Origin: Cunninghamia lanceolata
Taxonomy: Eukaryota > Streptophyta > Pinopsida > Cupressales > Cupressaceae
Length of the DNA stretch: 64,000 bases
Direction: 5' to 3'
NCBI GenBank assembly: GCA_027924645.1
Contig: BSBN01000354.1
Span: 10,372,001 to 10,436,000, forward strand
Shown here: positions 55,331 through 64,000 of the stretch, one piece after another
Position numbering within the stretch: the stretch's first letter is position 1
Layout: each line of letters starts with the position of its first letter
Translations under genes and position numbers: made by a program
Notes under the pieces: generated by a model
What the model was told of the DNA's origin: nothing
Databases searched by the model: none
What the model saw: the letters and a program-made list of their open reading frames with translations, nothing else

Positions 55331-58066
55331 CTAAGACTACAAAATTTTTAGTTCTTCTGTATCCATCTGGATCATTATTCCTCACTAGAGGTTCAAACCA
55401 CCTGACCCCCTTTTATAGGGATTCGTTTCTATTATCATTCTTTAAATAGAAAGGAGGCCCGTATATGTAGAATAGAAAACCGCTTGGTATATCGGCGGAG
55501 AGTGAAAATAGCAAGCAGGAGGTCAGGGGTTCGACCCCCACAAACCAACTTTTTAACAATCAAACAGCCACATGTGCCACATGGCACCCAATCATTGGGC
55601 CATGTGGCATTACCCCATTCTTCCGTCAGTGACACATGTCATGCTGGATTGATCCACATCTTCAGACCTGTCACGTCATCTACTGACTCAAATGCCGCCA
55701 TCTACCACATGTCAAACTCTGGACATGCCACGTCAACAACTTCCACTGTGTCTGCCATATCAGCAAGCTGACCTCATCATTGTACTATCTAGTCAGCATG
55801 GTCAACCCTCAAATTTGACCGGCCATATCTTGCTCTTATGAGCTTCGATTGAGGTGAAATGAGTCGCGTCGAAATTGTGACAACAAGCTGTTCGACTTGG
55901 CATCATTTTTCTTGGATTTGAAACAATCAATTTTTCACCTTTTTGAACGCCTGATTCGCTTGTTTGACCGAACCTTTAACTGCACATAACTTTTGCATAA
56001 GGAGCCCGTTCAAGTTGTATTAGGATCATGTTAGTAACCTATTTCCAATGATGGTGATTCCATCATGTTCTCAGATTGAAAAAATTTTCAGGCTTCTAGA
56101 TCCACCTGGATCATTCCTCCCCACTTGGGGTTCAAACCACCAGATCCCGTATATGTAGCAAAGAAAGTATATTGGTGGAGAGTGAAAATAGTAAGCAGGA
56201 GGTCAGGGGTTCGACCCCCACAAACTAATCTTTTAACAATCAAAACACCACATGTGCCATGTGGCACACAATCATTGGGCCATGTGGCATTACCTCATTC
56301 ATCCATCAGTGACACTTGTCACGCTGGATTGGTCCACATCATCAGACATGCCATGTCGTCTGCTGACTTAGATGCAGCCATCTGCCATGTGTCAACCTCT
56401 GGACCTGCCACATCAACAACTACCACTGTGTCTGCCATGTCAGCATGTTGATGTCATCATTGTATTATCTAGTTAGCATGGTCAACCCTCAACTTTGGCC
56501 AGCCATATCTTGCTCGTACGAGCTCCAATCGAGGTGAAACGAGTGACGTCAGAATAGTGGCGATGAGCTCTTTGACTTGACATCATTTTTGCTTGGATTT
56601 GAGACAATCAATTTTTCACCTTTTTAAATGCCTAATTCGCCTATTTTGACCAAATCTTTGACTTCACATAACTTCTGCATACGAACTCTTTTTTAGCCCA
56701 TTCAAATTGCGTCACGATCGTGTCAATGACCTCTTCCCAATGATGTCGATTCAATCAGCTTCTAAGACTGTAAAATTTTTAGTTCTTCTATATCCACTTG
56801 GATCATTCCTCCCCTTTAGGGGTTCAAACAACCCGACCCCCTTTTATAGGGATTTGTTTCTATTATCATTCATTAAATAGAAAGTAGGTACGTACATGTA
56901 GCAAAGAAAGCCGCTTGGTATATTGGTGGAGAGTAAAAAAAGCAAGCAGCAGGTCAGGGGTTCGACCCCCACAAACCAGCTTTTTAACAATCAAACCGCC
57001 ACATGTCCCACGTAGCACCTAATCATTGGGCCATGTAGCATTACCTCATTCATCCATTAGTGACACATGTCACGTTGGATTCGTTGGTCCACATCTTCAA
57101 ACCTACCATGTCATCTACTGACTCAGATGCCGCCATCTACCATGTGTCAAACTCTGGATCTACCAAATCAACAACTGCCACTGTGTCTGCCATGTCAGCA
57201 TGTTCATGTCATCATTGTATTATCTATTTAGCATGGTCAACCCTCTACTTTGACAAGCAATATCTTGCTCGTACGAGCTCTAATCGAGGTGAAACGAGCG
57301 GCGTCGAGTTCTTCGACTTGACATTATTTTTGCTTGGATTTGAGACAATCAAATTTTTACCTTTTCGAATGCCTAATTTGCCTGTTTGACCAAACCTTTG
57401 ACTGCACATAACTTCTGCATATGAACTCCTTTTGACCCCGTTCAAGTTGCGTTAGCATCGTGTTAGCCGCCTGGTATATTGGTGGAGAGTGAAAATAGGA
57501 AGTAGGAGGTCAAGGGTTCGACCTCCACAAACCAACCTTTTAATAAGTAAATTACCACATGTGCCATGTGAAACTGAATCGTTGGGCCACGTGGCATTCA
57601 CTCTATCGTCTGTCAGTGACACGTGTCACGCTGGACTGGTCCATATCTTCAGACCTACCACGTCATCTGTTGAGTAAGATGTCGCAATTTGCCACATGTC
57701 AACTTCAGGACCTGCCACACCAACAACTGCCACTGTGTCTGTCATGTCAGCATGATGATGTCATCATTGTACTATCTAGTCAGCATGGTCAACCCTCAAC
57801 TTTGACCAGCCATATCCTATTCATACGAGCTTCGATCAAGGCGAAACGAGTGGCATCAGAATAGTGGTGACGAGCTCTTCGACTTGGCATCATTTTTGCT
57901 TGGATTTGAAAAAATAATTTTTTCACCTTTTTCAATGTATGATTCACCTATTTTACCAAACTTTTGACTGCACATAACATCTACATATAGACCCCTTTTG
58001 AACCCATTCAAGTTGCATCAAGATTGTGTCAGTGATCTCTTTCCAATGATGCTGATTTTGTCTAGT
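55331..58066 (+). repeat. Satellite block II: monomers P-Q-R-S (T missing)
   Basis: P at 55485, Q at 56165 (lacking TTTATAGGG to AAAGGAGG and part of the A box), R at 56916, S at 57472. The S monomer's left flank is deleted: GTGTTAG joins directly to CCGCCTGGTATATTGG, losing about 170 bp. Confidence 0.7.
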
Positions 58067-60221
58067 TCTAAAACTGTAAAATTTTTAGTTCTTTTGTATC
58101 CATCTGGATCATTATTCCCCACTAGGGGTTCAAACCACCCGACCCCCTTTTATAGGGATTCGTTTCTATTATCATTCTTTTAATAGAAAGGAGGCTCGTA
58201 TATGTAGGAAAGAAAGTCGCTTGGTATATTAGCGGAGAGTGAAAATAGAAAAGCAGGAGGTCAGGGGTTCAACCCCCACAAACCAACCTTTTAACAATCA
58301 AATCGCCAAATGTGCCACGTGGCACCCAATCATTGGGCCATGTGGCATTACCTCATTCTTCTATCAGTTACACGTGTCACACTGGATTGGTCCATATCTT
58401 CAAACCTGCCATGTCATCCACTAACTCAAATGCTGCCATCTACCACATATCAAACTTTAGACCTACCACGTCAACAACTGCCATTGTGTCTGCCATGTCA
58501 GAATGCTGATGTCATCATTGTATTGTCTAGTCAGCATGGTCAACCCTCAACTGTGACTGGCCATATCTTGCTCGTATGAGCTCCGATCGAGTTGAAATGA
58601 GTGGCGTCAAAATCGTGACGACGAGCTCTTCAACTTCACATTATTTTTGCTTGGATTTGGGACAATCAATTTTTCACCTTTTTGAGCACATGATTCCCCT
58701 ATTTGACCAAATCTTTGATTGCACATAACTTCTACATACAAAATCCTTTTGAGCCCGTTCAAGTTGCGTTAGGATCGAGTCAGCAACCTCTTTTCAATGA
58801 TGTTGATTCTGTCATGTTCTTAGACTACAAAAATTTTCAGTCTTCTGGATCCACCTATATATGTAGCAAAGAAAGCCGCTTGGTATATTGGTGGATAGTG
58901 AAAATAGCAAGTAGGAGGTCAGGGGTTTGACCCCCACAAACCAACCTTTTAACAGTCAAATTGCCAAATGTTGCATGTGGCACCCAATCATTGGGCCACA
59001 TGGCATTACATCGTTCTTCCGTCAGTTACACATGTCACCCTGGATTTGTCCACATCTTCAGACCTGCCACGTCATCTGCTAACTCAGATGCCGCCATCTA
59101 CCATGTGTCAAACTCTAGACCTGCAACGTCAACAACTACCACTATGTCTGCCATGTCAGCATGCTGACATCATCATTGTACTGTCTGGTTAGTATGGTCA
59201 ACCCTCAACTTTGATTGGCCATATCTTGCTCGTATGAGCTCCGATCGAGGCAAAACGAGCAATGTCAAAATCATGACGACAACCACTTCAACTTCGTATC
59301 ATTTTTGCTTGGATTTGAGACAATCAAATTTTCACCTTTCTATCTTGATACACATGTTTGATCAAACCTTTGACTGCACATAACTTCTGCATACGAACTC
59401 CTCTTGAGCCCATTCAAGTTACATCAGGATCGTGTCAGCGACCTCTTTCCAATGATGTTGATTCCGTCAGGTTCTAAGACTGCAAAATTTTAAATTATTT
59501 TGTATCCACCTGGATCATTCCACCCCACTAGGGGTTCAAACCACCCGAGCCCCTTTTATAGGGATTTGTTTCTATTATCATTCATTAAATAGAAAGGAGG
59601 CTCGTATATGTAGCAAAGAAAGCCACTTGGTATATTGGTGGAGAGTGAAAAAAGCAAGTAGGAGCTCAGGGGTTCGACCCCCACAAACCAACCTTTTAAT
59701 AATCAAACCACCACATGTGCCATGTGGCACCCAATCATTGGGCCACATAGCATTACCTCATTTGACTGTCAGTGACACGTGTTACATTGGATTGGTCCAC
59801 ATCTTCAGACTTGCCATGTCATCTGCTGACTTAGATGCCGCCATCTACCACGTGTTAAAATCTGAATCTGCCACATCAACAACTGCCACTGTGTCTGCCA
59901 TATCAGCATGTTGATGTCATCATTGTACTGTCTAGTCGACATGGTCAACCCTCAACTTTGACTGGCCATATCTTGCTCGTACGAGCTCCGATCGAGGAGA
60001 AACGAGTGGCATCAAAATAGTTGCGACGAGCTCTTCGACTTGGCATAATTTTTGCTTAAATTTGAGACAATCAAATTTTCACCTTTTTGAATGCCTGATT
60101 TGCCTGTTTGACCAAACTTTTGACTGCACATAACTTCTGCATACGAACTCCCTTTGAACCCATTCAAGTTGCGTTAGGATCGTGTCAGCGACCTCTTTCC
60201 AATGATGTTGATTCTATTAGG
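58067..60221 (+). repeat. Satellite block III: monomers P-Q-R (S and T missing)
   Basis: P at 58222, Q at 58881 (left flank deleted so that GGATCCACC joins TATATATGTAGC), R at 59628 (GAAAAAAGCAAGTAGG). Confidence 0.65.
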
Positions 60222-62490
60222 TTCTGAGACTACAAAAATTTTCATCTCTTCTGTATCCATCTAAATCATTATTCCCCACTAGGGGTTCAAACCACCCGCC
60301 TCCTTTTATAGGGATTCGTTTCTATTATCATTCTTCAAATAGAAAGGAGGCCCGTATATGTAGCAAAGAAAGCCGCTTGGTATATTGGTGGAGAGTGAAA
60401 ATAGTAAGCAGGAGGTCAAGGGTTGACCCCCACAAACCAACCTTTTAACAATCAAACTAAAAATAGCAAGCAGGATGTCAAGGGTTCGACTGCCACAAAC
60501 TAATCTTTTAACAATCAAACTGCCACATGTTCCACGTAGCACCCAATCATTGGGCCACGTGGCATTACCTCATTCATCCATCAATGATACATGTCACGGT
60601 GGATTAGTCCACATCATCAGACCTGCCACGTCATTTGCTAACTTAGATGTTGTCATCTGCCATGTGTCAACCTTTGGACTTGCCACATCAACAACTGCCA
60701 CTATGTCTGCTATGTTAGCATACTGACATCATCATTGTATTGTCTAGTTAGCATGGTCAACCCTCAACTTTGACCGGCCATATCTTGCTCATACGAGCTC
60801 CGATCGAGGCGAAACGAGTGGCATCAAAATCGTGGCGACAAACTCTCCAACTTGGCATCATTTTTTATTAGATTTGAGACAATCAAATTTTCACTTTTTG
60901 AACGCCTGATTCACCTGTTTGACCAAACCTTTAATTGCACATAGCTTCTTCATACGAACTCCTTTTGGGCATGTTCAAGTTGTGTCAGGATCGTGTCAAC
61001 GACCTCTTTCCAATGATGCTGATTCCGTCAAGTTCTAAGACTCCAAAATTGTTAGTTCTTCTGTATCCACCTGGATCATTCCTCCCAATTAGGGGTTCAA
61101 ACCACCCGACCCCATTTTATAGGGATTTGTTTCTATTATCATTCTTTAAATAGAAAGGAGGGCCGTATATGTAGCAATGAAAGCTGCTTGGTATATTAGT
61201 GGAGAGTGAAAATAGGAAGCAGGAGATCGGGGGTTCGACCCCCACAAACCAACCTTTTAACAAGTAAATTACCACATGTGCCACGTGGAATTCGCTCATT
61301 CGTTCGTCAATGAAACGTGTCACGTTGGATTGGTCCACATCTTCAGACCTGCCACATCATCTGTTGACTCATATGCCACCACCTGCCACGTGTCAACATC
61401 TAGACCTGTCACAGCAACAACTACCACTGTGTCTGCCATCACAGCATGATGACATCATCATTGTACTGTCTAGTCAGCATGGTCAACCCTCAACTTTGAC
61501 TGGCCATATCTTGCTCGTACAAGCTACAATCAACACGAAACAAGCGACATTAGAATCGTGGTGATGAGCTTTTCGACTTGGCATCATTTTTACTTGGATT
61601 TGAGACAAGAATTTTTTTCCCTTTTTGAATGCACGATTCCTTGTTTGACCAAACCTTTGATTGACATAACTTCTGCATATGACCTCCTTTTGAGCTCGTT
61701 CAAGTTGCGTCAGGATCGTGCTAGTGACCTATTTCCAATGACGTTGATTCCGTCAGGTTCTGAGACTGCAAAATTTTTAGGTCTTCTGGATCCATTTAGA
61801 TCATTCCTTCCCACTGGGGGTTCAAACCACCCAACCCCTTTTTATAGGGATATGTTTCTATTATCATTCTTTAAAAAGAAACAAAGCCCATATATGTAGC
61901 AAAGAAAGCCGCTTGGTATATTGGTGGAGAGTTAAAATAGCAAGGTTCGACCCCTGAAACCAACCTTTTAACAATTAAACCACCACATGTGCCACGTGGC
62001 ACTCAATCATTAGGCCACATGGCATTACCTCATTCATCCGTCAATGACACGTGTCACATTGGATTGGTCCACATCTTCAGACCTTCCATGTCATCTACTG
62101 ACTCAGATGCCGCCATCTGCCACGTGTCAACCTTTGGACCTACCACGTTAACAACTGCCACTGTGTCTTCCATGTCAGCATGTTGATGTCATCATTGTAC
62201 TGTCTAGTCAACATGGTCAACCCTCAAATTTGACTAGCCATATTTTGCTCGTACGAGCTCCGATCGAGGTGAAATGATCGGCGTCAAAATCGTGGCGACG
62301 AGCTCTTCGACTTGGCCTCATTTTTCCTTGGATTTGACACAATCATATTTTCACCTTTTTGAATGCCTGATTCACCTCTTTGAATGAACATCTGCACATA
62401 ACTTTTGCATACGAACTCCTTTTGAGCCTATTCAAGTTGCCTCAAGATCGTGTTACCATCCTCTTTCCAATGATGCTAATTCTGACAGGT
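60222..62490 (+). repeat. Satellite block IV: P/Q hybrid, R/S hybrid, T
   Basis: The monomer at 60378 starts as P, then at about 60460 repeats AAAATAGCAAGCAGGATGTC with a second B box and continues as Q (CCACATCATCAG). The monomer at 61189 has an R-type left flank and an S-type body. T at 61914 shows the same B-box-side deletion as block I's T. The hybrids look like products of unequal exchange between neighbouring classes. Confidence 0.65.
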
Positions 62491-64000
62491 TTTGAGAATG
62501 CAAACTTTCTAATTCTTCTATATCCATATGGATTATTGTTCTCCAATGGGGGTTGAAACCATTTGACCCCATTTTATAGGGATTCGTTACTATTATCACT
62601 ATTTAAATAGAAACGAGGCTCGTATATGTAGCAATGAAAGCCGTTTAGTATATTGGTGGAGTGAAAATAGCAAGCATGAGGTTAGGAGTTCCACCCCCAC
62701 AAACTAATCTTTTAACAATTAAACTGCCACATGTGCCACGTGACACCCAATCATTGGGCGACGTGGCATTACCTCATTCTTCTGTCAGTGACACATGTCA
62801 CGCTGGATTGGTCCACATCTTCAGACCTGCCACGTCATCTTGCTCGTATGAGCTTCGATCAAGGCAAAATAAGAAGCGTCGAAATCATGACAATGAGCTC
62901 TTCGACTTAGCATCATTTTTTCTTAGATTTGAGACAATCAATTTTTCACCTTTTTGAACACTTGATTCACCTATTTGACCAAACCTTTGACTGCACATAA
63001 CTTCTGCATATGAACTCATTTTGAGCTCATTCAAGTTGCGTCAGGATTGTGTCAGCAACCTCTTTCTAATGAGGCTAATTCCATTAGGTTCTAAGACTGC
63101 AAATTTTTTAGCTCTTCTGTATCCACCTAGATCATTCCTCCCCACTGGGGGTTGAAACCACCTGACCCCATTTTATAGGGATTCATTTCTATTATCATTC
63201 ATTAAATAGAAAGGAGGCGTGTATATGTAGCAAAGAAATCATCTTGGTATATTGCTTGAGAGTGAAAAAAATAAGCAGGAGGTTAGGGGTTCAACCCCCA
63301 CAAACCAACCTTTTAACAATCAAACTGCCACATGTGCCACGTGGCACCCAATCATTGGACCACGGGGCATTACCTCATTGATTCGTCAGTGACACGTGCC
63401 ACGATGGATTGGTCCACATCTTCAGACTTGCCACATCATCTGCTGATTCAGATGTTGCCATCTGCCACGTGTCAAACTCTAGATCTGCCACGTCAACAAC
63501 TACCACTGTGTTTGCCATGCCTCAATTTTGACCAGCCATATCTTGCTCGTACCAGCTTTGATAGAAGAGAAAAGAGCGGCGCCAGAATCGTGGCGATGAG
63601 CTTTTCAACTTGGCATCATTTTTTCTTGAATTTGAGACAATCAATTTTTCACCTTTTCGAACACCTGATTCCCCTATTTGAACAAACCTTGACTGCACAT
63701 AACTTCTGCATACGAACTCCTTTAAAGCCCGTTCAAGTTGCATTAGGATCGTGTTAGCGACCTCTTTCCAATGATGCTGATTCTACCAGGGTATGAGACT
63801 TCAATATTTTTAGGTCTTCTGGATCCACCTAGATCATTCCTCCCCACTAGGGGTTCAAACCACCTGACCCCTTTTTATAGGGATTTGTTTCTATTATCAT
63901 TCTTTAAATAGAAAGGAGGCCTGTATATGTAACAATGAAAGTCGGTTGGTATATTGGTGGAGTGCAAATAGGAAGCAGTAGGTCAGGAGTTCGACCCCAA
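62491..64000 (+). repeat. Satellite block V: P-R-S, running off the window
   Basis: P-type at 62646, with about 180 bp lost after GCCACGTCATC (joined to TTGCTCGTATGAG at about 62837); R at 63245; S at 63947, cut by the window edge at the B box. Confidence 0.6.

Larger units (their letters stand above)
51632..64000 (+). repeat. Tandem satellite, 18 monomers of about 0.73 kb, continuing past the right edge
   Basis: The block TGGTATATTGGTGGAGAGTG recurs, with variation, at 51782, 52553, 53279, 54004, 54752, 55485, 56165, 56916, 57472, 58222, 58881, 59628, 60378, 61189, 61914, 62646, 63245 and 63947. Usual spacing is 725-770 bp; shorter ones (556, 599, 659, 681) reflect internal deletions and one longer (811) a partial duplication. 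Each monomer has, in order, a GGGGGTTCAAACCACC stem-loop with TTTTATAGGG, the tRNA-like block, an ACGT-palindrome cluster, a CTCGTACGAGCTCCGATCGAG segment, and a TTGACC-rich segment. Short frames along it are by-products. Confidence 0.97.

Noticed and set aside
51781..63757. Dozens of short plus-strand frames sharing similar peptides (for example CHAGLVHIFRPATSS)
   Set aside because: They are translations of the satellite repeated in each monomer, with frames varying between monomers and no conserved start. Treated as by-products.

Overview
The window looks like intergenic DNA from a seed plant with a large, transposon-rich genome. A gymnosperm (conifer-type) genome is my best guess, inferred from 64 kb with no recognisable host gene, several nested long LTR retrotransposons and heavy transition-type decay; the species cannot be fixed from sequence alone. 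Every sizeable reading frame I can interpret belongs to an LTR retrotransposon, and almost all are broken.

Layout. (1) 1-1033: right-hand end of a plus-strand LTR inserted into element A. (2) 1034-12744: two minus-strand, pol-less Ty1/copia-like elements (A and B) in an LTR-internal-LTR-internal array. The LTR at 5135-6248 is both the 3' LTR of B and the 5' LTR of A. Each internal region has a PBS for initiator Met-tRNA, a truncated gag with tandem CCHC knuckles, no RT or integrase, and a long second reading frame (ORF2, about 1,080 codons in B) behind a leader that resembles a host 5' UTR. (3) 12745-18390: a degraded Ty3/gypsy gag-protease remnant (element C, minus strand) and a 20-bp minisatellite. 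(4) 18391-29147: element D, minus strand, two 1.23-kb LTRs, no RT or integrase, an ORF1, a repeat-rich spacer and an unrelated-looking ORF2. (5) 29148-32295: no gene. (6) 32296-39704: element E, a complete 7.4-kb chromovirus (Ty3/gypsy, minus strand) with two 1,372-bp LTRs, near-matching 5-bp target duplication, PBS, PPT and one 1,521-codon gag-pol frame interrupted by three stop codons and no frameshift. (7) 39710-48440: gene-free, with AT-rich DNA, a GC-rich patch holding four hairpins, and microsatellites. (8) 48445-51626: element F, a decayed relative of E, cut off on its gag side by (9).

(9) 51632 to the right edge: a tandem satellite of 18 monomers of about 0.73 kb. Every monomer carries a tRNA-like block (A box, B box, usually a TTTT run just after), clusters of ACGT-core palindromes, a CAATNATTG site and TTGAC motifs. 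Small diagnostic differences sort the monomers into five classes that recur in the order P-Q-R-S-T, so the array has higher-order structure with deletions and hybrid monomers. This array is the strongest candidate in the window for something not previously described.

How the parts relate: A and B can only have moved with enzymes supplied in trans by an autonomous relative, as must D. E would have been autonomous before its stops. The common decay signature in E (36 of about 37 LTR differences are transitions; stops explicable by C-to-T at CG or CHG sites) fits heavily methylated, silenced DNA.
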